From Pagrus major (Eukaryota; Chordata; Actinopteri; Spariformes; Sparidae), in the NCBI RefSeq assembly GCF_040436345.1, contig NC_133221.1, forward strand, positions 24,887,165-24,951,164: a DNA stretch of 64,000 nucleotides, in the 5' to 3' direction. This document shows, in pieces, positions 1 through 11,800 of this stretch (position 1 is the stretch's first letter; every line of letters starts with the position of its first letter). Below the pieces are notes generated by a model. That model did not search any database and was not told the origin of the DNA. It was given only the letters and a program-made list of their open reading frames with translations. Position numbers and translations under genes: made by a program.

Positions 1-734
1 GAGTACACTTTTGATATTCAAATAATTAAGTCAGTTATTAAAGCTGTGTCTATAATTTTTTTATGTTTTTTTTTATATCATTTTGTAGCATCCCAGTAGT
101 GTTCCTTATGTATTCAAATCTGAAAAATTCAAATCTTTGGCAAAGTATGTATGTTTTATAGTCAAAATGTCTTCGCACAGGATTGTTTATGTGCTTTAGA
201 AAGTAACCACAGTCTCACAATCAGGAAATAACGTTTAACGGGTTATTAGCCTGCCGTTACTAATGGCTGACTGGGGGCGACCATTTTAAAAGCCCAGAAG
301 AAAACCTGGATGGACTCACTCTTTCAGAAAAATGTCAAATGTTTTCTGGTTGCAGCATGAAGATTTGCTGCTTTACACCATTTTCTAACTTTTCTGACAT
401 TTTATAGTCAAAACAATCAATATATTAATCAAAATGATAAAGAAAATAATTGTTAGTTGCAGCACTTCTGTGAATAAAATACATTTTGCTTGAAGCACTA
501 CAGAGTGTTAGTGCGAGATGAAAACACTGGCCATCAGGAATACTTTTTAACATATAATTTGTTTTTGTGCCATAAGCTTTTATGTAGTTGACATTTGTGG
601 AGATGATGCTTTTATTGTGAAGGACGACTAACAGTAACTCTGTTTCATGCTTTTAGGAGAAAGGTAGTGTTTGTAACTTCGCCCTGATATCATGCTTTAA
701 TTCACTGAGTGCATGTGTCTCTGTGTCCACTCAG
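1..734 (+). other. nadk intron (partial)
   Basis: This is AT-rich sequence upstream of the first visible nadk exon. I see no exon: the peptide expected just before the visible nadk part is absent, so the preceding exon lies left of the window. The stretch ends in a polypyrimidine-poor but usable acceptor, cactcag, at 728-734. Confidence 0.6.
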
Positions 735-1709
735 GTGTGATAGTATCGACACCTACAGGAAGCACAGCGTATGCAGTGGCAGCAGGAGCCTCCATGATCC
801 ATCCCAACGTACCAGCCATCATGATCACCCCCATCTGCCCACACTCGCTCTCCTTCAGACCCATCGTGGTGCCTGCCGGGGTGGAGCTCAAGGTGTGTAC
901 ATCCACTGTTTATAATTAACGAATGAGGAAATCTCATTTCATATTTTCTCTCAGTGGTAAAAAACAAAATCTTGTTCTTTCTGTGACCTTTCTGCATTCA
1001 TTGCGTGTCCTTTTTTTTTTTTTTTTATCTAGATAATGCTCTCTCGGGACGCCAGAAACACAGCTTGGGTGTCATTCGATGGAAGGAAGAGACAAGAGAT
1101 CTGCCACGGAGACAGGTTAGTCCACATACCTGCTGGTCATCGAACCTGAGCCACACAAACAGCATGTGAAGCCAAGTAAATGAAGCAAAGCAAAGCAAAG
1201 CAAAGCAAAGCACACAGATTCTGTAATGGATAATAAGTTTAACTGGTCCAGCAGCTGCCTCAACACTTGTAGGCTTTGTTATGTAACCTTATCAACCTGC
1301 TTAATAGGCTTGTGGCCAGTCTGTCTTTATGTAACTCCACCAGGTATATTCATCTTCCTGGTGCTTGAAATGAGCTGCCAGTCATTTCCAGTTATTGAAC
1401 CCTTCTCAGACAAATACTCAGTGTTTCTTCAGAAGGAAGTCAAGTTCCTGAATCTGATGTCAACACCTTCCCTTTGCTTTTGTGATTGCAAATACCTGGA
1501 CTTTCCTTTCGTCATTCGGCCATTGTGACACAAAACCTCATCTGATTTCTCTTTTTTCCAGTATTACCATCACCACTTCCTGCTTCCCCGTTCCTTCCAT
1601 CTGTTCCCGGGACCCGGTCAACGACTGGTTTGAGAGCCTGGCCGAGTGTTTACACTGGAACGTGAGGAAGAAGCAGAACTACCTCAGCTCGGAGGACGAG
1701 GAGTTCTGA
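735..1709 (+). CDS. nadk: NAD kinase, C-terminal three exons (gene runs in from the left)
   Basis: Cytosolic NAD kinase phosphorylates NAD+ to NADP+ with ATP. Three coding exons are visible: 735-892, 1033-1115 and 1562-1709, joined in phases 2 and 2 with proper GT/AG borders. The first carries the family signature STPTGSTAY, which lines the NAD/ATP site, then the highly conserved [17 protein letters not shown] segment. The second reads [16 protein letters not shown], and the last ends in [10 protein letters not shown] followed by TGA. The human enzyme ends the same way, with a longer acidic tail. The 5' exons, including the catalytic GGDGT region, are outside the window. The neighbour slc35e2 also sits beside NADK in human 1p36, which supports orthology. 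The identification is firm; I cannot tell which fish paralogue (nadka or nadkb) this is. Confidence 0.95.
1183..1210 (+). repeat. (GCAAA)n pentanucleotide microsatellite
   Basis: About five to six tandem GCAAA units lie in the last nadk intron, roughly 70 bases after the donor site. Confidence 0.8.
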
Positions 1710-3264
1710 GGCCGTTTCCAAGATCCTAGAGGTCTTCTCCAAGGTCTCCAGGACTCCTGAGGTCTTGGTTTTAGCTTGACCGTGCTCTGTGCCATTTTGT
1801 CTTTTACGGATCTCACCAAACTCCATTCAACAAACCATCATATTAATGTTGCTTTTCATAAGAATTAAAATGATAAGAAAAAAACCCCAAAAAAACAGTG
1901 GTAAATTAACAAGTTTTTGAGGTGGTAGACAAATGTGGCAATTAGAGGCAAACGATGAAACCCCTGAGTGTTCAATTAAATCAAATGAAAATAACATGAA
2001 ATGAATAAACAGGTATTTTTTTGATCAATAATACCATGAAAAAACAATATATAAACCAATTTGTGTAGAAATCACTTATCACTTAGCATTTTTTTGTTTT
2101 TTTACAGTGGAGTAAGTCCACTCTTCACTGTTGACATTTTGAAATGAAAAATTCTGACATGGCATGAAAACAAAAACCAGAAAATTCTATAATTAATCTA
2201 AAAAATGAAAGAACATATTGTGGAAAAAAATGATGAAAAATGTGTTTAGTTTAACAATTTATTGGACATTTCCGGGGCTCTGAACATGAATGTCGAGCCT
2301 CATCAAACTCATTCATTCTATTCAAAGAACCGGGGTTACACATGTAACCTACCCAAGTTTCTATGATAGTATGCAACATTATAGAGGAGTCTGTAAAATT
2401 CCCCAAAGATATCATGTCCTGCTCTAATGTGAGCATGTTAAAATGGTGGGTTTTTGAATGGAGTTTGGCCACACTATTGTTCGAGGACTGTCCCTGTGTT
2501 TTCTTTTTTTAAATTGTAAAAACTAGCCTTTCGAGCTCAGTTTGTAAAGAAACGTTTTTTGACTTTTAATCAAAAGGAAATGCAGGGGTCGGGACACACA
2601 AGGTCAGTTGTGGACAGCAGTTATTGCAATACTCTTGATGGGTGTTATCAGGTCTGTTCTAGCACTTTTAATCTTTAAGACAGATTGCAGGGACACTTCC
2701 ACTACTTACTTAACAACACGATAGTTCTCTCTGTAAAGATGAAGGCCACGTTGCAATTCTCTGGAAAATTTAACAAAAATAATCTGTCAAATCAAAATTT
2801 TCCCTATTTCTGTTACTCAAATCAGAAAAAAATGATTTAATTCCATCAATGAATTAAATGTTTTAGACGATTTTAAAGTGGGGAAGAGCAGATTTACAGT
2901 GCATCTTCTTGGCAATAGTGGCCCGACTGTACAGACTGTGCCTTAAACACTGGTATCATTAATGTACAGAAATCTTATTTTTCAAGGTTTACATCATGGT
3001 AATGTTTTTTAATCATACACTCGCACAGATCTGTGATTTGTGCGTTTTCATTGTAATCACATGTTGACGCTTGATTGGCCAGCCGTATTACGTAGCACGG
3101 TCCACAGTGTGTGGTCAGTGCGTTGGATGGCGTGTCAAGAATGAGACAAGATGATCAATTCCAAGCAGAGAGACCACAGTTTGGATGTCTTCAACGTCTT
3201 TTTAACGTCTGTGTTTTAAAAATGTCTCCTAAGCCATAGCTGAACTCTGTGTAGGTTTTATAGA

Positions 3265-3296
<32 letters not shown>

Positions 3297-4110
3297 GGCT
3301 GTGGGTGATTTAATACTCTGTGTATGTATGTTGAAGAATTGTTATTTTAGATATTGGTGCATCCATTCTCATCAGTTTGCTACTTCACAGTCTTTGCTGA
3401 ATACTTTAAGGTGGCCTACCTTAACTTTACATATCTGTTCACATATAATGTCTCAATGTTAATATATACATTGGCTCAACTAATTGTGTCAGGGTGAAAA
3501 CACGTCACCTGTTGTAACTCTCAAGTGGACCAAGTGAGTTTTAAAAGGCAATCATTCCTTTAACACTATATGTGTTCATATATATATATATATGTGATGC
3601 TTGAATAGGATGTATTTTGTAAAGTCTATATGTTTATTTACCAGTTTACAATGTATCATTGTTGAAAATGAGTCTATTTGGTACTTTTTTACATTAATTT
3701 CTTTAGTTGGTAACTCTGTTGATGAAGAAAAGTCTGTTTTTAGAAATTATCAGTCTCGGTCTGCAGACGGTCAAAGTGCAGTGAGGTCCAATCAGATAGA
3801 GCCGAATGCATTCCAGGACAACTTGAATTGACTAATTTTCAGATGAAGTTCTCGTGTCAAAACAGAAACTGGCAACCGATACAGTTTGTTTCCAGTGCTG
3901 GTCGTCAGAGTAAAACCCCAGTTCTACAGACAGCTTTGACTTCTCCTTTCTATGAAGCATCGTCACCTCTTCTCTTAAAGTGCTTTTCACTTTTGTAACT
4001 CTGAGAGCCTCTTACTCTGACTTTTGTATCGGTGAGTTTGTTAATATTTCTAATATGAATACTGCTATTTTTTTTTTCCAGAGCACTTTAATAAACAGAG
4101 AAAACGTAAA
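1710..4110 (+). other. nadk 3' UTR
   Basis: About 2.4 kb of AT-rich sequence follows the nadk stop with no supportable ORF. A canonical AATAAA at 4090-4095 is the best polyadenylation signal, so the 3' UTR would end near 4110. It contains a (TG)n tract and a short TA tract near 3580. Earlier AATAAA-like sites (around 2003) could produce shorter forms. Confidence 0.5.
3270..3296 (+). repeat. (TG)n microsatellite
   Basis: About 13 TG dinucleotide units sit in the presumed nadk 3' UTR. Confidence 0.9.
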
Positions 4111-4503
4111 CCAGGAAGTGTGTGTTCTTGTGTTTGATCAACGTGCTTCACGCCTGAAACCAGTAACTTTGAAACTTAAATCTTGGGAGTGTGATGGAAG
4201 TCATGTAGCCTGAAAGCCAAACAACAAGTTAAAAGTATAAAAAAACAAATATGGTAACACTTTATAAAAAACAGCATTAATTAATGATAAATTTACAGTT
4301 AATTAAACTTTAGTTAATAGTTATTTTGTTGTTGACAAACAAAAAACGCTTTACCATTAATTACAACATGTATTAAGCAACTGATTTATACTTTATAAAT
4401 GGTTAATAAATACTGTGTAGTTCATCTATAATCATTATTTGGATCGCCTTTGTTTATAAACCTTTACAATTGCCTAATAAAAAATGAGTGTAATAACTAT
4501 TAA

Positions 4504-4845
4504 AGGTGCAATATGTAAAAATTAACCAGCTGTTGTAGCCGTACTAAAAACAAATAGGAGTCAGCATGCTGTATCACCAGACTACCAGCTAACCGCTGCT
4601 AACGGTAGCTGCAGTTAAGCTAGTTAGCTTGGTTAGCCATGCATCTAGTGGTCCGGACTGGGAGGTCTGAGCAATACAGGAGTGTTGGTGTTTGTACCGT
4701 TAGGACAGGAGGTTTGGACAGGGACAGGCCAGGGCTAGCTGGTTAGCATGCTAACTTCAGTAGATATATAGACATTGTAATGTAAAAACTGTTTCTTCAA
4801 AGTCTGTTGATAATTTTAGTTGAATGTTGTTGACTAAAAATACCT
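4504..4845 (+). mobile_element. TTAA-flanked MITE, copy 1
   Basis: The element begins AGGTGCAATATGTAA directly after a TTAA (4500-4503) and ends ...TACCT directly before a TTAA (4846-4849). The interior shares characteristic GCTAGTTAGCT-type stretches with copies at 6803, 42030 and 43811. TTAA target duplications are typical of piggyBac-type elements; there is no coding capacity, so this is a non-autonomous element. Its right end is worn compared with copies 2 and 4. Confidence 0.75.
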
Positions 4846-4849
4846 TTAA

Positions 4850-5879
4850 CTCAAGTTTAATAACTATAAAATCAGCATTTATTAATAACAAAATAGAAAG
4901 TTATCATAATGTAACTTCAGTTCTATGAGTGAATGTATGAAGCCTTTCGTTTAGAGTCAAATCTAAATGGGTTCCAATGGTTTTGTGAAATCCTTGAAGG
5001 TTTGTGAATTTAAGGAGATAAATTAAGGCCTTAAATATTCTTGAAAATAATTAGAAATAGACATGGGTCATTGAAAGTGCTTAAATTTATTTATTATGTG
5101 CAAGTTCAACGTTTAATATTTCTTAATAGTTGTCTATGAGCTTCTGTAAAGCTCGTTGTTATGGATCCTGAAATTTGAGGGATTGGGACCTGGATAAGTA
5201 TTGAAAAGTCCCTGAATTGGTAAAGCAGGTGTTGGAACCTTGCGAATAACTCCCTCTTCACTCCCCGTCTTATTAAGCAACAAATCAAAACAGTCGATGT
5301 TGATTTGATAGTTTATTAAAAACGATGATGAAAAAAACACTTGGTTAAGTGCATTAAGGTGCTGCAGAAAGTTAAAAATATCCCAGTGTTGCTCAAAGAA
5401 GTAGTTCAGATCACAAGATTCAAGTTTGACAATGATGATTTTAAAAAAGCAGACTAAAGTTAGTCAGCTCTGAGTGTAATTTACAGGAAAGAAAGAAAAA
5501 AGACCTTTAAAATAAAAGCTCCTTTATAAATGGAGGATGCTTAAAAAAATCTTTGGTGTTTACACATAGAGCCTACAAACACCAAAGGAAAAAGTACAGT
5601 GCATAGGACAGTAAGAATAGGAAACCAATATGAATCCAAGTACAAAGGCCTTCGATGGAGTTTCATACAAAAATGTTTAAATGCAGCTAAACTGTGGAGC
5701 TTTACCTCATGTGTTCAGGCACGCTGACAAAGAAACGTTGAAATGAAATCGATACAGTAAACAGCACATGGTTGAACAAAATGATGAGCTCCACAGTCAG
5801 CTCCACCCGGCTGGAGTTTCTTTTCTTGAGGCCCTCAGCCAGCAGCTGTGTCCTTGCTCCACCACCACCAGATGTTTTA
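4850..5879 (-). other. Convergent spacer and 3' UTR of the membrane-protein gene
   Basis: This lies between the convergent ends of nadk and the minus-strand membrane-protein gene. No ORF here is supported. A minus-strand AATAAA (TTTATT on the + strand, about 5311-5316) could end the transcript; another candidate lies near 5088. Small ORFs at 5106-5340 and 5702-5962 lack any recognisable product. Confidence 0.4.
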
Positions 5880-8800
5880 TCACTTGCTGGGTGCCAACAC
5901 TGGGAAAACAAAAGGGAGATTAACGCCAAAATTGTGGTTTTCTGCTGCTTTCTAGCCAGCATAGACAGGCTTAAGGTCAGCCCAGTTAGGAAAAGTCAGG
6001 TTTGAAGACAACATAAAAACAGGAAGTAGAGATAGTCCATACTCCACTAACGTAGCGTCTATTTAGTCTTCTGATCAGAGAAACATTTGAAGGACTGAAA
6101 CCGAGAAAAGAAAAGCGGTTTACTCACTCCTCTCCCTCAGGCCTTGTCCGAAGCTGTGCACCAGTTTGATGAGGCCCCAGAATAAACCCCCTTTAATCAG
6201 CAGTGAAATCAAAGCGCTGGTGACAGCAGCCGCCTCCAGGATGTACACGTTGTCCTCGGACCATTTCTTTATCACCTGCAATTAAAGCAAAACAACGTTT
6301 TCCAGCTGGAATTCATTCTGTCACTTTATACTTCTACTCCACTATATTCACAGGACATCTGATACTTTCAAGTTACTAGTTACTTTGCTGAAGCCCAAAA
6401 CACTTGATACCACTTAAATGTCCAGTGGCCTTTAATCAAGTTCTGTGCTCAAGTACAGTTTTGAGGTACTCGTACTACACTTTAATATTTCCATTCTCTG
6501 CTACTTTATACTTCCACTCTCCATTCTGGAGACAGATATTGTACTTTTTACTCCACTACATTCATCTGATAACTTGAGTTATTAGTTACATTGCAGACTG
6601 CTGCACCAGAGCCAAAAGTAGCACATTTTACAAATAATTTTTTTTCTCTGTAATAAAGAAAAAACGCAAAACACTGGTTCCAAGAATCTGAAAATTCCGG
6701 AATGTTGAATCAGATAATGCACCAGGCCGATCATTGGTCAACACACAACATATAGTGTATACATACACGTAAACTGCATGAGTTGTACTTTTGTTACTAA
6801 TGAGGTGCAATATGTAAGAATTGACCACTGTTGAATTATACTTAAAGCTAATAGGGGGCAGAATATCACCAGAATAACTGCAAACTGCTGCTAACTGTTG
6901 CTGCTGTTAGCTAGTTAGCTCAGTTAGCTGTGCAGCTAGAGGTTTGGACTGGGAGCTCGGGGACCAGGAGACTGTTGCTGTTTACACCGCTAGAACATGA
7001 GCTTTTTATAACCATGCAGGCCTGAGCTAGCTGGTTAGCATGCTGTGGATATCGCTGTAATAAAACACGTACTTACACATGTTATTTCTTCACATTCTGA
7101 TTCTGATCATTTGAACTATGTTTTTCAATGATTTCAACTAAAATTCTTACATACTGCACCTTTAAATACATTTAATATCAGATACTTCAAGACTTTTACT
7201 CAAGTACTATTGGCTCGTATTTCAACATGATTATCTTTACTTTTACTCAAGTATGTAGTACTTTATTATCCCCTTGGCGAAACTTTTCTCTACTATTTTG
7301 ACTCGGTCACACATATATCAACCCGCTGCTGTCAATACACACTGAAATATCAAACAAGTATTAATCCTCGGCAGAAAATAGTCCCCAGCAAATACTCTAG
7401 TCATGCCTTTTCTAGCAACTTTTGGTAAAAATTACGGTGTCCAGCTGCTTGAGGCTGTTTTTTCAAACAAATTAATACATTTGCTGCCCATATTTAAAGC
7501 TATACGTCTTCAGTAGGAACTTAAATTGTCTGTGTTCATAATAGCTGCTTCATAAAGCACTCTTCACTCATGTAGATTCAGAGAGAAGCTCACCATGTAC
7601 ATCAGATAAACAAAGAAGGCGATTTGAGGAAGGTTCTGCACCATGAAGACCCAAACTAACGCCCTGGCTTCCTTTAAAACCTGAAAAACAACAAGTAGTT
7701 AATAAAAAAAAGAAGAAAAAAAAAAGACACAACTCAGACTTTTATATTTCACCATGTGTGTTTTCGACTGTTTAGAGCACATCCTGTATGATATTTTCCT
7801 CATTGGTTTATGGTGAAGATGATGGATGGATGGATGGATGAGCACTTACTGCAACAGCCCCGACAGCAGCGGTCAGGCAGGCCCAAACCACCCCGACGCC
7901 CAGGATGATGTAGTTGTCAGCAGACATGGCAGAGTCCGACGTCGTGATCAAGATACACAGACACAACTGAAACACACCCACAACACATCATGAAGTCAGT
8001 AACTCACACAAAGAGACAATTGTTTGCGTCCCGAGCGCTCCTTGTAAACTCGACATTATGTGCCAACACGTGAGGATAAAACGTGTTGCGGAAGCATCAC
8101 ACCTGAGCATCCGCTTTGTGCTCGCTCACACGACACACATACAAACCAGAAAAACTTGTTTTTTGCTGTTTTCACTCTCTAAATGTTACATAATAAGTCA
8201 ATCAAATGCTGCAGGTATAGAAATGTTCTCTGGAGGCTGTGACTGAGGCTGGAGAGATGAACCTCGGTTCACTGCAAAGGAGGAAAGGCACGTGGGTCCG
8301 ACACAAGGAAGGCACCAAAACACTCTTGCAGACTTGTACTAACATCAAAAAAAAAAGCACCAGCCTGTCATGTTTTGTATAGTGGAATGAACATGTACCT
8401 GAGCCTGCAGGTCAAAGGTCACCATGGAGAAACAGAGGTTAAGCAGGAAGTATTGCTCCTGCAGGCTCTCCAAGGCCCCGCCCACACGGAAGGCCATCAT
8501 GTTGGGCCTCATGACGAGCAGCGTGGTGCAGACGACGTGGATCACGCCCAGACACATCATGCACACGAAACGAACCTGTGACCCAAAACACACCACAGAT
8601 GATCTTTGGATGGTCTCAGATGAAGTCTTCATGGTTAATTTAAATTAAAAAAGATGAAAGTGTGTCTAGCAGACAGTAATTTTTTTCTTTTTGTCTTTTT
8701 GGGGATGTCATGGATGATATTTTAAAACAAAATGGTGGCAAGTGCTAGAATCTTATGTTGCTGCTTCCCCCTCTGTCTCAGTATACTCCCTACCAAATGT

Positions 8801-11800
8801 TGTACTCGTATCAGAAAGTATCACTAGCAGAAAACACCCTGAGGGCTGGACCTGGCTCCTGGATTCATAGTGTTTTAATAGTGTCTGCTGCAGGGTGTTA
8901 GAGCCTGTGGAACATTATTCAGGCCAGGGGTCAGGCACTATGTGTCATGGACAGTCTAAAGGTCACAAGAGATGAAGCAACTGGTTGTACATTCAAACCT
9001 GTTTGGCTTCACATTCCTCTAACAGGAAGAAACACTGCTGCAACTCACGGTGTTGTTTCCTCATCTGTACAAGCCAAAATCAGTTTCTCACACATTTCCA
9101 TCAGTTTACTTTCACTTTATCAAGACAACTGATAATATGGTGCAGCATTAGCTATCAGCCAAGATACCCAGTCAGAGATATAAAGATGAACTCGTAGTGT
9201 TTTTTTAATATTCACTCCAACCACAAACACTTCCACGCTCACGCTTAGATGTGACTCATGCATACAACAATAGCGACATCAAGTGGTGAAACTCTGACTT
9301 CTTCAGGCAGGATGAAAGCTGTGGGGATCTACAGTTATTTCCCCTGTCATCAGTGGGATTATTAGAGGAAACCAGCAGCTAGCATAAAATGTTGATAAAT
9401 TCATCCCACTTCCCTTCACTCGTTATGTGTGCTCACAACAAATAGGCTTGACTAGCAGTGACACTGGGTTTTAGTCATTTTTCAGGCAACACCCAGGCTG
9501 GCTATCTTCTTCTATATGCAGTCTAAAAAGAAGCCTACAGACAAAATTTAGGGCTGAAAAATGCTATTAGTCTCTACATGTTTTAGGGCGATAAAAAATT
9601 AGTTATGTTTTTATTTGCAGTTGATTTTTGCCGAAAAAGGCCTTAGTATTTAACCTCATAAAGTACAGTTTGACTGCATTAATAATGCAGTAATTCACAC
9701 AGCATTTTTATTTTTGTATGTGACTGTTATTACAGATAGCTTGATAATTAGTTTCATCATAATTTATAATTTGCCAGATTGATACAAATGTATATAAATG
9801 CATTAAATGCATTCACTTTTATGTTGAACATCTGATGTCACTGCATCTCAAACCAAAACGAATATGTCTTAATGTCTTAACTTATATTAAACATCTAAGG
9901 GCGATGCGGGAGATAAGTGGTTTCGTGGATTCTTTTTTAAATCCATACGTCAAATCAATAATCCAGTCACAGGAAGAAGAAACTAGTCTTTGAAGAATCT
10001 ACAAACTGTGTTATTTATTATCAATATGCAGATGATTATTAATTCTAAATATTCCACATGCAGTGTGTTGTCTCAGGGCGTCCGGTAGAGGGCGACCTAC
10101 CAGCAGCTCCTGCTTGCCTTTTGACCCCAGCACGGAGAAGTTGACCACCGATCGGACCATCAATGCCAACACACTGAGCACGAACGCCACCAGCTCCTGT
10201 CTGTTCTCCTGCAGCACGCCCCGGCTGATGTAGTAGATGCAGAACACTGCAGAGGACAGACACACAACGCTCACATACCACAGGATGGATGGATTCTTTA
10301 TAAAGCTTCACTCTTATATTAGCACTATGACAAGTAGTCATTAATAGTAGTTTTTATTTCTTTAAAACTAATTTCTATAATATTTTTTCTTATCTTATTA
10401 ACCCCATCATCTCTGTATGTCTGACTGTAAAGACCTTATATTGCAGTGATCATTCATATTTTCTACTTATTATGGCCCTAATACTACAAGTGCCACTTTC
10501 TTTGCTTCTTATTAATCTTAATGATCTTCTCTATTAGCCAATTAGTGTATATACATTTGGATAACAATGACAAATGCTTATTACAGGCGACTAAAGCTCA
10601 TACTTTATTTGAGGGTTTCATAACTTAGTCAAATCAGCAGCAAAAAAACAAAAACAGTATTAATTTCAAATCAAACAATTAATTATGCTCCAGCCCTTCA
10701 TGACTCTGCACTGTGATTAGTAAGTACAGAGACTGGCTAATTAACAAAAATCAATGCTTTGCTGCTCTTTGACCACATTTCTCCACGGAGTTAACCCCGC
10801 AGCACATGTTACCATGGTGATCTTCCCCAATTAAAAGTAACAGAAATCCTGAATTAAGCCCAAAGATAGCTGGCCAACCTACTTATCTCGCTTTGTGATA
10901 CAAGCCCCAGGTGTCCAAAACCAGGATATAATCTTTATGTGCGCAAAAAACATAAACAGGATAGACCAAAACATGAAAAATATGCGTGATGCTTGTGCAC
11001 GTGTAGATGCGTAACTGCACTCATAGAAAGATGCATCCTTCTCACCAGCATAGTATAAAAGAAGATGTGAGAAAAATAGCTACATCTGTGTGTATGCAGA
11101 AGTTGAACAGTGTGTGTATTCAAGTTTCCGGTCATATGTCTGACACCACAGGCACAAATGTGAACATTTTCTGTTTTTTTCTCTATCTGTGAAACCCAAA
11201 CTCAGGACTGTTAGTGAGATAAAAAAAAAGTACATTTTAATGGAACAGTTCACCCAAAAATAACCTTCAGTCATTACTCAGCCCAATGCTGAAGGAAAGT
11301 CAGGTGACGTTTTGTATTTCTGGAGCGTCACAGTAAAACTGCGCTGCAGCATTCTCCTAAACAGCTGAAATAGATGGGGACTTAAACGTTTTAAAACAGG
11401 GGATTTCGTGCACCCACTTCAGGCATACTAATGTTTATAGCTTAGCATTTTAGCATTCCAGTTTAAAAAAGGTGCAAATAATGTCTTTTCTCAGGGCTTC
11501 TGGATATTTGGATGAATGTTTTAGGGACTATAAAACTTCACCTGACTTTACATCGGCATGGGGGTGAGTAGATAATGACTGAATATTCACTTTTGGGAGA
11601 ACTGTTCCTTTAAGACTTCACCATGGGCCAAAAGATCAATGGAGAAAATAATGAATCCTTGGGACATGATGAAATAATTTCTGGGAAATACCAGTTAAAG
11701 TCACTGCATTAATTTCCTCCTGTGTCTTCGTCACATGGTTACACCACAAAAACTTCTTCTTTTTGCTAACTTGCTGGTGGGTGTGGTGTGGCATCGACTT

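Noticed and set aside
6118-6128. Stop TAA reached by reading through the exon at 6128-6275 of the membrane-protein gene
   Set aside because: A consensus donor GTGAGT lies just before it, and the next acceptor at 5900 gives an in-frame end, so splicing is more likely; the read-through product would differ by only a few residues.
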